Assembly: GCF_050948215.1 (NCBI RefSeq)
Contig: NC_135157.1
Coordinates: 7,936,001-8,000,000 of the forward strand
Direction: 5' to 3'
Length of the DNA: 64,000 nucleotides
Source of the DNA: Halictus rubicundus
Taxonomy: Eukaryota > Arthropoda > Insecta > Hymenoptera > Halictidae
Shown: positions 22,711 through 35,117 of the stretch, in pieces
How positions within the stretch are numbered: the first letter of the stretch is position 1
Layout: each line of letters begins with the position of its first letter
Position numbers and translations under genes: made by a program
The notes under the pieces: model-generated
Told to the model about the DNA's origin: nothing
The model's input: the letters and a program-made list of their open reading frames with translations, nothing else
Databases searched by the model: none

Positions 22711-24410
22711 AACATATTTTGATTTATTTTCCGATCATCCAGTTCGAGGGACTCTTGAGATCCTGCGGTCCTCTTTGTGAAAAGACGCGAGAACATACTT
22801 ATAATAGTACTCTATTGCGTTACTGCAAAAATAGATGTTCGATCTTGCATTTTATATATTTTGCTTGTTTTTCGTTTGCAACGAGGGTGTTTTTTTATGA
22901 TTTTCTTTGATAATAGCACCCAGTTCGATGATTGATTTTATACATTTATGACACAACTGAAGAGGTAAAATACAATATTGCGAAAACATCATTCTGAAAT
23001 TATTGAAAGGAAGAACTCATTTTTATGCCATTTCCAGTTCTAACAATTGACCTAGAAAATTTGTATTCTGCGCAAAGATCCCCGTGGTATAATTATCAAT
23101 CGCGACCCTCGCCAACGTCACTTCCGAAAACTCGCTGAAATGCAGACTGATGCAATTTGTGCAGATTTTTGTACCGGCCGAATGACTGATTGTTCCACTT
23201 TCACGATTTTGTTGCATAAGTTCGCGCTTCAAGCTGCAAGTCCGGTAGCTGTCACTTTTGGGAATATCATTATTAAGCGACACGTGTTTAAATTAATTCA
23301 TGCTTAATATTCTGGGACGCATGAAAATTAATTAATGTGAAATGCAAATTGGGTATGGTTACTTAATCGAGTAATGTTACCGCACAAATATAGTTTCCCT
23401 TGATTGTTCATTCTACTACATGAATGCGGTCTTCCTCTAGGGGATATTATGAAAAGATATGCTTTAAATGCCGTAAAAATTGAAAGTCTATTACATCTGT
23501 TGGCCTTAAGAAACGGTAAGATAGAAATTCGTTTCTTTTCTTAATAGAGGTTTAATAGGTTGAAAATAATTCTATTCACGTTTGTCACAAATGCATACAC
23601 TCCGCAGTCCAATGAACATGATCTTTCTCTAGAAAATAACAAGAAGTGACATTCGTCCACGAAAAGAAGGCGCATGGAATCTTGTAGCATAGTCGCCGGA
23701 TGAGGGGAAGGAGCACGAATCGAGGGGAAAAGTTACCCCCTCTCTGCCGGCACCGGGTTGGTCACGTGACATTGTGCCGCAGACACAACGGACGGGAGGC
23801 GTCACGTGACCTGGTCGTGGCGGAAGCGTGGAGGAATAGCTCGGTAGAAGGGGAAATTAGAGTGGGGGGACAAGTCTTGATCCGGTGACACCTGCTTGTA
23901 AGGATCTACGCCCCACCACCCGATATTCTTCCTTTCGTGGACGAATGATGCTGTATCTCTCGTTTTTAAGGAGCACCAACAATAATTCGTTAGCCAACAG
24001 TATTGTGCCCGTTTCCACGTGACTTTCACGCGACATATATCGCTGTCCATTTAATTACATCTCATGACTCCGCTGCAACATTAAACCCTCTTTCTCGGTC
24101 CGGGGAAGAGCAAGGGTTCAGAGATCGGGCAACTTCATCAGAGAATAATGATGATCATTACGCGGCATTCAGAGAGGAAACCCTGTGACACTCGGCAATT
24201 TGCAATTAGCGACGAGAATAGAAGCGGTAATGTACACTGGCACCGGTAACAAACGCGTCTCCTTAGCGAGAACAAAGAGTTTCACCTACGAGAGAGATCA
24301 TCAATTACATCTTTTTTTCCACCGGTGATTTTACTCGGATAAGACGGGCGATCGGCGTAACTGCGAAACGAACACGCAGCGGACTGTCGCGTTTCATTAC
24401 GAGCGAGCGT
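22711..24410. other. Intergenic DNA, no gene recognised
   Basis: AT-rich to about 23650, then mixed. Short frames only, and no repeat family was recognised. Confidence 0.5.
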
Positions 24411-24635
24411 ATGTCGCGTAAAGTATCAGTTTCAGTGGACACCCGTTGCGCCGCTTTACAACCTTGTACCTCGATCCATTTGGTAATTTATCCACTGCTT
24501 CGTGGCCGATTTTTCCGGATATCGTTTACATATCAATGGAAAAAGCCGCGCACGTGCGCTCTCGAAAGACGCGCCGCCTCGATTCGGCTGCGTCCGCTCG
24601 ACACGCGATCCCGAACCAGAAAGTGTACGGACTCC

Positions 24636-24758
24636 ATGCGTGCGGGAGTTATGGCACTTTTAATGGTGCTACTATTCCGTGCTACATCGAAACCCCAATT
24701 TCGTTTTCGGTCACAGCTGCGCAGATCCAGAGCATTAGCTGCGCGGTTCGAAGTATAA
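24636..24758 (+). CDS. Doubtful small ORF: signal-like start and Arg-rich tail
   Basis: ATG at 24636 to TAA at 24756-24758 gives 40 residues. The first 15 are hydrophobic (core MALLMVLLF), and the rest is basic and Arg/Phe-rich (for example KPQFRFRSQLRR). This looks like a precursor of a small cationic peptide. However, the same frame is open upstream to 24411, there is no Cys, no dibasic-Gly amidation site and no clear promoter, and the local GC makes open frames likely. It could equally be chance. Confidence 0.2.
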   Translation: MRAGVMALLMVLLFRATSKPQFRFRSQLRRSRALAARFEV

Positions 24759-24759
24759 G

Positions 24760-26240
24760 TTCTTATAAGTTATTTCGACTGGTCCACAACTATACACTGG
24801 GTGATCGAATTAGAACCACTTGCACAAATTGACGTAACGTTAAAACAATCAATTTTTAAATACAGCTTCAACCACGTATTTTTCATTCTTCTACGAAATG
24901 CTCGCGAGTATAAGTTGAAAATGTACATTTGGCAAGACGTTTTGGCCACACATCAGTCGCGACGGAACTAAATATACTTTTCACACCGTAGCGCTAATGA
25001 TTTGGACGTCCACTGCATTCACTTGAGGAATATCTCGCATTGCTACGTCGGCTTGATTAGATCAAAAGACACCGATCCAGACGTACCAGAAAAGTAACCG
25101 GAATCCGTCCTCCTAGACTGGCGGGGGGAAACGCCACACGTACTAACCGTCTCAACTGCACAAGTCACCATCCGCGAACGCGTTGATTGCTCGCGGATCA
25201 CTTCAGCTCCGATTCGTACGATAACGCTTCGCCCATAAGAGAGAGAGAGAGACAGAGAGAGGGGGGGACACCGAAAGCGAGAAAAAGAGAGGAGAGAGAA
25301 AGAAAGGGGCATGGGATGAAAAAAGGGGGAGTGAAGATAGTAGGAAGGAGAGAGACAGAAGTGGGCAAGCGAGGTTCTCGCCTTGGGCACGACACGACCC
25401 GTTTCAAAGACACGTAGGGCCAAACCAGAGGGCAAAGGGGAGGAGGGAGAAAGTCTTCTCCCTAAAATATGTGGACCCACGGGCAACACTTGGACTCTCC
25501 TCGTTACATCCTGCTGGACGCCCCGGGCGTATACCGGGGTCCGCCATGCCGGCAGTCTGTATATCGTATGATACAAAAACATCACATTATTTTCGTCTTC
25601 GTTCAGCGTTCGAACCCGGCCACAGTCCTCCTCTCTTTTCTTGCTGTTCGCCGCGGACCAAGCGAGAAAGCCTCCGGGCATGTGACCACCATTATGCGTT
25701 CCTACCTTCCTACTCTTTCTCGATGTCCTCTCCTCTCCTCGTTCCTTTGCTTCCTTCCTTCCTTCCTTCCTTCCTTCCTTCCTTCCTTCGTCGTCGTCGT
25801 CGTCCTCTCCTCCTCGGCGTTCTCGGTTCTTCCAATACCCGAAGAACATCCCACACCGTTCGGTTACGCGTTCGTTAAACGATTCGAGATGCCGGTCGCG
25901 GACGCGCCGATTAATTATGCCCCGCGACACGAGACGATTCTAAAAGGACTCGGAGCCAGATTGAGGTCTCTAGAAACCGTTTGCATAAGCGCCGGATCGC
26001 GTGTATATGCAGAAGCCGCTGTCCGGCGACCTTCGACGACTCTGTCCCCGGCTCGGCCGTTCAGGAGTCTCTTCTCTTTTCTTCGTTTTCGCGAAACCGT
26101 CGCCACCATCAAATTGCAAATCGATTCGACGAAGCTTTCGACTACGCGCTTGACGCATGTAACACGGGTTCTTCAGGAGACGAAGAATTCGGAGGACGAG
26201 TCATTTTGATCAAACGACCAGTTTCACGATTGGATACTTC
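24760..26240. other. GC-rich low-complexity block
   Basis: Contains GA-rich runs (about 25240-25320) and a TTCC/GTC tract (25749-25804). Long frames occur on both strands: 295 residues on the minus strand (25043-25930) and 246 on the plus strand (25469-26209). They overlap heavily, contain poly-Asp or poly-Ser stretches from the repeats and show no domain. I do not call them genes. Confidence 0.55.
25749..25804. repeat. (TTCC)n followed by (GTC)n
   Basis: About ten TTCC units are followed directly by five GTC units. Confidence 0.95.
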
Positions 26241-27244
26241 TTGTAGGAAATACAAAAAATTGAAAAATTGTCTTTCTCGATCTGTACATATTCTGCGTGA
26301 CAGTGGTAACACTTTTTGGAATTTTATTGGAACACCTATGGAATTTTGAATCCAATTTCGATTTGCAAATACATAGCTATCAATAATAACCGAATATTGT
26401 GACACTCGTGTACCCCAGGGCACGTTTGTAGGAAATACCGGAAGTACCTAAAAATTTATTTTTTAAACTGTAAATGTTGTAAGATGTTGTAAATGCTGTA
26501 AAATGTACTGTAAAAATTACTTTTTATGGAAATAGAGCGAGTATGCTAAATATTCTTTTGATATGTGAAATGTAGGAGGATAAAGAAAGAAATGAACACC
26601 ATAAATTGTATCTTCTCGGCTTTTATTTTATTAAATTTTGTAGTTTTCGGTGAATGTGTTAAAATGATCCTGGAATTACAAGTTTTACCAACAAAAACTG
26701 TTTTGATGATATTTATACAAATTAGTGATTTTAGACATTGATTTATGAAGAAGGCCAGGCCTTGTGCATTTCCAGTCTAAAGTCAATTAAAGCTAACATC
26801 TCAATGAACTTTGACGATTAATCAAGTATCAAATACGAATTTCACAGACACGCAAACTTCAGACGATAAATAATCCATCTAAATGGGCTTTCTATATTCT
26901 CCAAAGGTTCGACTTTCAAGTACCACAGGTATTAGATAAAACGCACTTTTCCAAGAAGTGATACACGCGAACAATCTATCGACAGAAGAAACAGAATTCC
27001 GAAGTGTCCAATAAATTCTTCTCGGATTTTCTCGATTCCATTAAACCGTCGACGAATGCTATTCGTCTGTGTCCATTAGAAAGATAACGCGAGGAGTGAA
27101 AGCACGATGCACTTACTCGTACCGCAAGTGTCATCCTTTTTTCCAATCTGCATTGTGATTTATCTCGAAATGAAGCTATCGATCAATCACTATTGAAATG
27201 ATAGAATTTAATACAATTTCAATGTATTTTCTACAAAGATTATT
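26241..27244. other. AT-rich intergenic DNA
   Basis: A short degenerate TGTAAATGTTGTAA/GTTGTAAATGC patch lies at 26468-26512. Nothing else was recognised. Confidence 0.5.
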
Positions 27245-27430
27245 ACTAGACTGTGAATCTTCTGCATTTACGAGACAAATGAGTAGGTAACATGCCAAAC
27301 AGTGAAGACATCAGAAGAATTTAAGAACGTCATAATTTTGACCTTATTAAATTCATTGTTAGATTATGTCATTTCTATTCAACTCCAATAGAGAAAGTGT
27401 TTAATTTGCATAAAAACTCACAGTTATTAC
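27245..27430. mobile_element. Family A element (about 180 bp)
   Basis: The left end is CTAGACTGTGAATCTTCTGC and the inverted right end comes from TTTGCATAAAAACTCACAG at about 27406-27424. The interior (GAGTAGGTAACATGCC, GAAGACATCAGAAGAATTTA) is shared with other copies. It is non-coding, and its superfamily is not identified. Confidence 0.7.
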
Positions 27431-29098
27431 CATCCAAAATAAAATATTATTTGGTCCCACTTTCTTAAAACTTTCCTAAAGAAATTGAAAATTGGAAAAT
27501 AACTAGGCATCATATGAAATAGTAAAAAATACGAGAACAATTTAAAACTGTTGTTACATTAATTTCAGCCTATTACAATTATTAAGAAAGGGAATAAATG
27601 TCTATTTCAAACCTGTTTATTGCAATTGAAATATAAAAGTAAAGTGTTATAGAATATTAAGTGATTAAATATGTTTAAGAATATTAATGCACCAGTTTCA
27701 GATTATTAAAATCATTGAAAAAGAAAGAACTTTCTACTTGGCTCCTTTTTGCGATGGATACAAATAATTTTTGGATAAAAGCCTTCAGTTTAATCATTAT
27801 ACATACAGACATAGCTGATTCGACAGTTTCGGGAACGTTCGTACTCGCAAAGAAATTTCGTACGGCGTTATTCGTCCGAATCATTTCGTTGATGCTACTT
27901 GTATGTTTTTACAAGCGAGGCTATCAATCAATGAAGCGAAACCGTGTCGAACCAACACCCGTGAGAGACGAGGATCTTCGATGAGCGTTTCACGGTTCGT
28001 AAAATTGGACACATGCGGACGGTTGCGTCTGTTTCCAGTGTGCTAGATCCACTTCGAACTATTCGCCGCGGATCACGGTGACTCAACCGGAGTAATGAGG
28101 AGAAATCTGATTAGGACGGACCTTCTTCTCAAGCTAATTAGTTGCCTTCCAATTGCTCCGAGTATTTTTACAACACCGTTTCGCTTGACTCGATCGTAAC
28201 GCGGCGAGTCGCTCGATTCTGCACCTCTTGATCGACGAGCTACTTTTACGTGCGAACAACAATACCTTTGACAATAGCTAGTGCGCTATTGCTTTCAAAC
28301 TATACTCTTCCATCTGAGCGCGGATTTCGATGGACTTGCGGCAAATGTTAATACAGGGAACACATTAAAATTCGAAGCACAATTAAAAATTATTCATAGC
28401 ATACATTCATTCTCGTCAAAATATTCAAACTATTTTTTAAATACAAAATATAGTGACGTGTAGATTTTTATACATCGTTTCATAGATTGTACAAAATTAA
28501 GGAAATAGAAGGTTACATTTCAGCTTTCAAAAATATTATAAAATATTCTTAAAAAACATCTTGAGAAAGGTAGACTTGTGTAGACTTGTTTTACACAGCG
28601 AATTAATCTTCAACAAACACTATATTGACTTTGAAAGTCTAGCACAGCTCGTCCACATTTTCACATCATATTTTCCGGCGATGCATCTGCTCGACCTTGA
28701 TGTTCGGCCTGAAGACACCGCGGGACGCTCGCGGACAATAATGAATACGTCCAACTACTCACGGCGTCTGAAATCAGGCGAAAAAAGTGGTGACGAAAAG
28801 TGGCTAAAGTTAGCGTCGCGAAATTAGCATGTCGTCGAGCGAGTCCGATCGGTGTCCCGTCAGATTTGAACGTTGAATGAGCTGTCGTCGACGAGTATGG
28901 TGGATCTGTTGGCCATGCGTTCCCTTAATGCATTCGTTCAATTTGATCGTGGACTTGGTCGGAAGACGCGTGACTGGATAATCAGGGCCGCGGATGGCCG
29001 CAAAAAGCCGAGGACAAAAACCGGGCAGGGGACGTTGATCAGAGGAACATTTCGAATGAGCCTCGAAATGGCAAAGTAACCCCTTCCCCTCCTCTCTT
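27431..29098. other. Intergenic DNA with a diverged family A interior
   Basis: At 27705-27780 the words TTATTAAAATCATTG and TTGGCTCCTTTTTGC match the interior of family A copies near 39520 and 61130. The small frame 27715-27984 includes this repeat and is not a gene. The rest shows nothing recognisable. Confidence 0.5.
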
Positions 29099-29132
29099 TA
29101 TCTCTTTCTCTCTCTCTCTCTCTCTCTCTCCA
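29099..29132. repeat. (TC)n microsatellite
   Basis: A TC dinucleotide tract with one early interruption. Confidence 0.95.
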
Positions 29133-29707
29133 TCTCCCCCTCCTGGTGTTCGTACCTCCTGGAGCAGCGGGCCACACGGGGCCGAACATACACGAGCGTC
29201 ACTTTGTCCCTGACGAAGTTAGCGTTTACGTATGCGAGCAGCATCGTCCGGTGGGTTTGGAAGTGCCTTAGGCATTCTGGAACGATGTTGTCGGCCGTGG
29301 CCGTTTTAGCCCCGGGCAACTCGAATACGACAGACACCGAAGCCGAGAGCCGAGGCTTGGTTCCCTTTATATCGGCCCTCGCCAACTGCCCCATTATTCT
29401 CGATGGCCGATGGCCAATCGTATCGGCGAAGTACCAACTGTAACTTTACGAGGACGAAGACTCGCCGCGACGTGCAGACACTGTTTGGAAAAGCTCCAGG
29501 TGCGCGCCGAGCCGATCCGACCGGCCGAGAATCATTATTAAAGCCCCTAACGCGAACCAGGATTGCATTTCGCCTCTGTTTTTCTTCCATTCCCGGGCGA
29601 GCTCATTTCTTTCTCGGATTGGCCCGCTCGCGGAGAAAGGATCCCGGTGCAACGTTAGAAGGATCGAGCCTCGGGCCCCCGCGAGTTATCGTCACCGTTT
29701 TTCGATG

Positions 29708-29823
29708 TACAGTAGAACCTCGATAGTTGCTAGGCTACCACCAGAATCCCCACCACCAGTTCTAACAAGGAATCCTCTGACCCGCGCAATAAAGTAGGTT
29801 TCAACGAACGAGGTTTTACTGTA
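29708..29823. mobile_element. pogo/Tigger-like short element (112 bp)
   Basis: TA at both sides (29708-29709 and 29822-29823). The ends are CAGTAGAACCTCG and, inverted, CAGTAAAACCTCG. These ends with TA duplication are typical of the pogo/Tigger group. No coding sequence. Confidence 0.88.
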
Positions 29824-31420
29824 TATCAGGAGCTCGAATAACATGCTGCCGTATACTAATCCCTGGGTACACTGGGTCTTTTACGTCGAGGCCGGTCTCG
29901 TTCAGCCCGGCGGCATTGCCCGCGGGCATAGTCGAGGGCATAGCCGAGGGCAATGTGACGTCAGCGGGATCAGTATTGTCAGAAACCGAACCATCGAAAA
30001 GAGGTGTGGTTTCGTAACCCGCCAAGTCGCTTGTGCCCGGGGAACCACATTCTCTGCCCGCACGGGCGACAGTTGAATCTTTTCAAAGTGAAAAGAGGGG
30101 GACACTTATTTTTAACTGCCTCAGTATTACAGTAGAGACTGGAATAAATGTCCCAGAATTTTTTCAGATTTTTTGAAAGCCGAAAACAGTAAAAAAACAA
30201 ATTGATTAATGATTTTGTAGTGTTTGAAAATTGACAAGGAAATTGCAGTGTGATCAGTGGACTGCAGATTTGATGGATTTATGTTAGTGTTACATGTGAA
30301 ATACCTTTCCATGTAATTTCTAATTTTCCCAGTCGACGCTGAACATTTTCATTTTGCATAAAGAACCACAGTCCAGTAATCCGCGTGACCACTAAAACAA
30401 TCAAAAAATTGTTCGACCCGCTTTGAAAGCCGAGCTGCACAGCTAAGAGGTTAACGGGACGTTTAATGGTTCGTTTCTCGTCGTTTTTTGAGCCGGGCGT
30501 GCAAATAACGCGAAAGGGGAAAAAGAAGAATGGTAGAGTAGGGGTATCGAGCGGGAACGGATTCCAGAAAAAAATTCGTGTGCATCGGCCATTAAGGTCG
30601 TCGAAGGGCAAATAGTGAAGCGTGATTTGAAAGGCTGATGTAATGGGGGGTGGGGGCAGAGGGAGGTGGCTACCAGGTGAAAAAGGAGGATGAACGAGAC
30701 GCGTACACGCCGATGAAGATCTAGGCTGTTCGCGTACACCCGAGAAACCCGAAGGACGCTCCGGGCGCTTATCAAAAGCCCGCGGGACGATGCGGTGTGC
30801 AACGGCAGAGAAAGAGGAAGTGGAAGAGGATGACGAACGTGATAATCTAAATTAAAGAAGCTAGACATCGGATTAAGGGATCGAATCGGGGAGGCCCGCG
30901 ATACCTCGGGCGGGCAACGATGAAGTTGTATCGTTGATTAAATTTTCATTTGCATTTCAACAAAGTTGCCCGGCGATCTAGCTCGACGGGACTCTAGCTG
31001 GACAAAGTGGGAGACACCGTGCGATATCGAAATTCCACGCGAGTACGATGCCCGCAAAAAGTTCCCGCGGTCAAGAAACCGAATGGAAACACGGTAATTT
31101 CCTGCCTCCATTTTTTTTATTCGATCGCGACACGCGTATTCTTTTATATTATATTCTGTAGAAACGACGGTGAAAAACACTGGCTGGGATAGACAAGTGA
31201 ATTGTACTGTTTCGTTGTGCAACCCTTTCATAATGCAGCCAGATAATGTATACCTTTGAATATCAGTAATTACATTGCCTTATAATCACAACAAAATTGT
31301 ATTCTTTTAGATTTCGTATCAGTTTTGTTGAAATGTCTACTTCGATAGAGAAGTTTAATAAAAAATTTTCTCACGGAAACATATTTATAATTTCAATATT
31401 TCTAAAAGAAAAAATTAGAA
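29824..31420. other. Intergenic DNA, no gene recognised
   Basis: A solitary pogo-like end (TA then CAGTAGAGACTGG) occurs at 30128, and a family A-like end (GGACTGCAGATTTGATGG) near 30260. The tandem words CGAGGGCATAGCCGAGGGCA lie at about 29931-29950. No coding exon is supported. Confidence 0.5.
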
Positions 31421-31465
31421 GCAAGTCATTTCGACTCATCCGGTAGTCCTAGTGTTGAGGGTTAA
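31421..31465 (-). mobile_element. Solitary end of a TTAA element
   Basis: Inverted, the sequence reads TTAA, then CCCTCAACACTAGGACTACC. It resembles piggyBac-type ends with a CCC tip. No partner end was found upstream. Confidence 0.4.
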
Positions 31466-31878
31466 CTAATAAATACATACCTGTTATTTCCCGTTAAAGA
31501 AAAATTAAAATTTTTGATGTGGTTTCCCAGAAAAATATAAGAAACCACGAAAGTTGACTATCCGATTTGCCCTACGAGCAGGTGAGTATATGGCAGAAAA
31601 AGCGTTAACAATGGAAACGCGAACTATGAAAAAGGAGCAATTGGAACTGATAATAATAACGATAATGATGATGAGGGCGATGATAAACGCGAATCAAACT
31701 GGCCGGGGGCCATCGGAAGGGGATTGAAGCCAGTTGACACACAGCAGAGGGGTGACCTCGAGGGCTGGGCGAAGAGGATTGCAAGCTCAGGGCGCTTACC
31801 AAAACGCCGCGAGCTGTCAGACCGGGAAGGTGGCATTGGTGGAGGGGGAGAAGGGCGACGTCGAGGTTCAGTTTTGCA

Positions 31879-31956
31879 GTGGTGGTGGTGGCAGAGCCGG
31901 CGGTGGTGTGGTGAACGTAGGCAGAGGCGGCGGTGGTGGTGGTGGTGGTGGTGGTA
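31879..31956. repeat. (GGT)n trinucleotide repeats
   Basis: Two GGT tracts, 31879-31891 and 31929-31956, separated by a GGC/GGT-rich segment. Confidence 0.95.
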
Positions 31957-31959
31957 GCT

Positions 31960-32254
31960 GGCAGCGCAAACTGCGAACGCTCTGACACCGGAGAAGACAC
32001 TTCAGTCCCATTAAGGCTGCGGTGGCGCGCGGCTCGCGCTCTTTCCATCGTAAGAAGACACGTGAACGGTGACCACGTGGACACCTGTGCGCGACACACG
32101 CGAGACACCCAACAACAACATTTTTATCCGCGAATGATCCGCGGTGGCTCGGACCGAGTGGTGCTCTGTTTCCTGGTGATCGGTCGGGGGATTCGAAATC
32201 GACAACCGTGGACACCAAAACAACCGTCAACCTGGAGCCCACGTGTCAGAAACG
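31960..32254 (+). other. Possible 5' untranslated first exon
   Basis: A GC-rich segment ends at 32254 with CAGAAACG followed by the strong donor GTGAGT at 32255-32260. It carries AC-rich stretches (ACCCAACAACAACA) typical of insect 5' UTRs and lies downstream of GGT repeats. No coding exon is joined within the window, so the gene, if real, would have a long first intron. The start is arbitrary. Confidence 0.25.
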
Positions 32255-32564
32255 GTGAGTGATGCATCCCCTTTCTTACACATCTGTCCAGAAACCTTGC
32301 ACATCTGGAACACAACTACTCCTTTAGATCGTCTTCACCGGACTTCACATTTTTCGTTGTCCATCATCGTTTATTTTTGCAATCGTCGCAGCACTCGCAG
32401 TATTTTATTTAACCTTGGATCACTTTCGTAAAAATTCTTATACGTCATTCGTCGCTGATCATTCTCTCAGGCCTTCAAGTTTTTTAAACTTTCCCTCTGC
32501 GCCACTGTTTATTTTTGCAATCGTCTTCGCACTTTATTTAGTTCAGGATAAATAGTCTTTCGTA

Positions 32565-32945
32565 CAAATGACGTGTCACCCATACGTGGGTAAAGAAATT
32601 ATTTGTCCAGGTTTGAAAAGGAATTTTTTATGGTAGTATACTCAACCCTCTTATAACATGGTGCTCCGAAAACACGGTTTCGATATAACTCGGTGCAAAA
32701 ATTTTTCCCCTGATTTGTAGTGCTACTAATTATAAGTTTCGATTAACACGATATCGATACAACGCGGAATGAATCGGGTTACAGAAAAGTTGATTATTAT
32801 ATTGTACCAGGTTCGATTAAAATTTAGAAAACGCAGGAAGGTTGAAGGACTATCACATCTAAAATTTTCAATTTTTATTTCGTTAAATAAAGCGCTGATT
32901 TTATGGAATGTTTGAAGTTGCTAGTTTGGCTAGTAAAAATCTTAA
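32565..32945. mobile_element. Diverged copy of the 231-bp TTAA element, itself interrupted
   Basis: Matches 11878-12108 on both sides of an insertion: AAGAAATTATTTGTCCAGG at the left, ATTGTACCAGG and TTATTTCGTTAAATAA at the right, and CTAGTTTGGC near the end. The right TTAA is at 32942-32945. The left terminus is degraded. The copy is more diverged than the one in the mariner. Confidence 0.75.
32641..32800 (+). mobile_element. pogo-like fragment nested in the TTAA element
   Basis: Begins CTCAACCCTCTTATAACATGG-like sequence directly after TATA at 32637-32640, with the repeated words TTTCGATATAACTCGG and ATATCGATACAACGCGG. Such ends with a TA target resemble Tigger-type short elements. A matching right terminus is not visible. 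Confidence 0.55.
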
Positions 32946-35050
32946 TAAATTCAATATTAAATATGACAGTTGCATTTTCGTTGTTAAGTAGAAGAGTTGG
33001 ATTATATACGTGTCATTCATTGAGATCCACGCGTGATAGTTTATTGTTAGCTGTCCAGGATTAAAGGGCTCACACATAGGGCTGGACAAATGAATTCAGA
33101 TACAGACATTCTCTTTGTGTTCGTTGTTCTTTTGACGAATGTTTTGTTTCGCGGGGTGTTTGCGTTTAGTTCCGCTCCAAATGTCGCGAAAGTTTGCGAG
33201 AGGGTACGCTGTGCGTTAGAGAAACTGAACTAAGTTTTCGTAGCGTAAATTATAGTGTGAAACAAGACGTTCTGTAGAAATGTTGGATTACATCTCTTTT
33301 TTAATTTACTTCGAGACGATACTTGACCTTGAGTGAATTTAATTCTTTATAGTTTTTGCGTGCTTTTGTTATCAACTATTCATTTGCTATTCCATCGACT
33401 ACTGACGATCATTGCACCGTGGTTGACAAATCGTGTGACATTGACGCGACATATTGAAGAATTCAATGTAATAGATACAAAACGAATGATGTTAAGCTAA
33501 TTGTTCTGGTAAAAACGCACTATGATTATACCGTGAATTTAACTTGTAAACCGCTTGGAATTGTGAACAAGAAAGTTCGTTTTCTCAATTAGACTATGGA
33601 AATATGAATTTGAATAATTATACACAGCCAGCCGTTTGAAACTGTTGCGACTAGACTGCGAATTTTCAAAACAGTGAAAACATTGGAGTAATTGAAAAAT
33701 GCTGTTATATTATCCTCAACTTATAATTATTAAGAGATTGTCACAGAAAATGTTCATTTCGCACAAACATCACCGAGACCTCGTTATGCTAAAGAAATGA
33801 GTTAAAAAAGAATGATTGCTATCTTGCTTCACTTGAAATCTGGAGCAAAAGATCTCTCGGGATTGAAATACCCCAAACATGTTTAATCTAATTAAAAGTT
33901 ACGCTAACGCGCTACAACAATTTCAACCCAATAAAAAAAAAACTTCGTTACAATAAAAATACTACGCATTAAAGCGTATCGCGTATTGAACAAGTTTTGA
34001 AAGTTTTCAGCGTCTAGAAATGTAAATGGCAAGTAATTAACGCGAAGAATTGGGTCAGGCAAAGCCTAACCAGCGGTCTGCAGTTTTATTCTGGTCCATT
34101 TAACGGCAAACATTACCATAATCACGAATGTACAAGAGCAGAATATTCAAGAGAATTTTTACGAGACGCGGAACGCGGTTTCTTCTTTTCTTTTTCTCTG
34201 TAATTTTAATTTTCGTTTAAATTCGAAAATAGCATAAATTCCAGCGAGTTTACCGTCGTGATGCTCCAACCGGATATTCGCGAAGAAGGCTGAGGAACTT
34301 CTAAGTACCGACCCACGTAGGGGAAGCAATTAGAGAAGCCTCAAGAACGATCATCCCCACCCCCCCCCATGATGTATCTAATCAGTCGTTTTACTTTCGC
34401 GCGATCGCGCGGTAATTAACGGGCCGGCGAACAATTTATCGTGGCTAGACACAAGCTAGCAGATAACACGTGGTATGCCACTCTCCTCGTCAGCCACCAG
34501 CTTATAATACTCGTTTAGCCGGGATAAACGCGACTTTAGTGAAATTTTATGCAACGCGCGCAGCTTTCACGGCTCGAAAATTCCTCGATTTTAATATAAT
34601 CCGCTGATCCTGCCTCGTGAAACTACTTCCGGTTCCAGCGAAGATCGCTACGCTAAAACGAGCACCTGCAACACGTAGCCTCCCAAGTTTCTGCCACAAA
34701 ATGGTGTCAGCGTAGTCAATGCGCTGGAAACGAAAAAGGTTATGCAGACACGCTTCTATAAATAATTCATTGAAAAGTTGAAACAAGAAACAACGAACTG
34801 GTTTTACCCTTCGGTACAACCACATTTGCATCAGCCCCTTTTGAAATAGTATCCTTTCTTGCAAATACTGGGCCTGTCACAAGTTTATCATTACTCTCCG
34901 GAGTTTTTTGCATTTGTAGCGAAAACGAATAGGTGAAGCACAAAATTATTTTTAATAATAGATAAGGATAATAATTTATAACCTATTCAAGTTATTAAGA
35001 GACGAAATCAATTTGTGTGTAACTTCCGTTTCTGGTAATCGAAGCAGAAT
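32946..35050. other. Intergenic DNA, no gene recognised
   Basis: Contains one family A element (33652-33778) and a C-rich run near 34360. A degraded family A piece is likely at about 34890-35000 (GTTTTTTGCATTTGTAGCG). Nothing coding was recognised. Confidence 0.5.
33652..33778. mobile_element. Family A element (about 127 bp)
   Basis: The left end is TAGACTGCGAATTTTC and the right end TTCGCACAAACATCACCGAG, which is an imperfect inverse. The interior ATAATTATTAAGAGATTG matches other copies. Confidence 0.6.
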
Positions 35051-35056
35051 GCTCTT

Positions 35057-35117
35057 TTAGTATTCGTTATGCTTTAAAAATAAACATAATTAATATAGGC
35101 ACAGTAAATGGGTCCCT
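35057..35117 (+). repeat. Solo arm of the GGGACCC hairpin element
   Basis: ATGCTTTAAAAATAAACATA, then ATATAGGCACAGTAAATGGG, matches the right arm of the hairpin at 58865-59046. No partner arm is present, so this is a half element. Confidence 0.7.

Noticed and set aside
25605..25620. Inverse B-box-like GTTCGAACCCGG
   Set aside because: No tRNA cloverleaf fits on the minus strand.
25043..26209. Longest frames of the window (295 residues minus, 246 residues plus)
   Set aside because: They overlap on opposite strands in a GC-rich block, contain peptides from TTCC, GTC and GA repeats, and show no domain.
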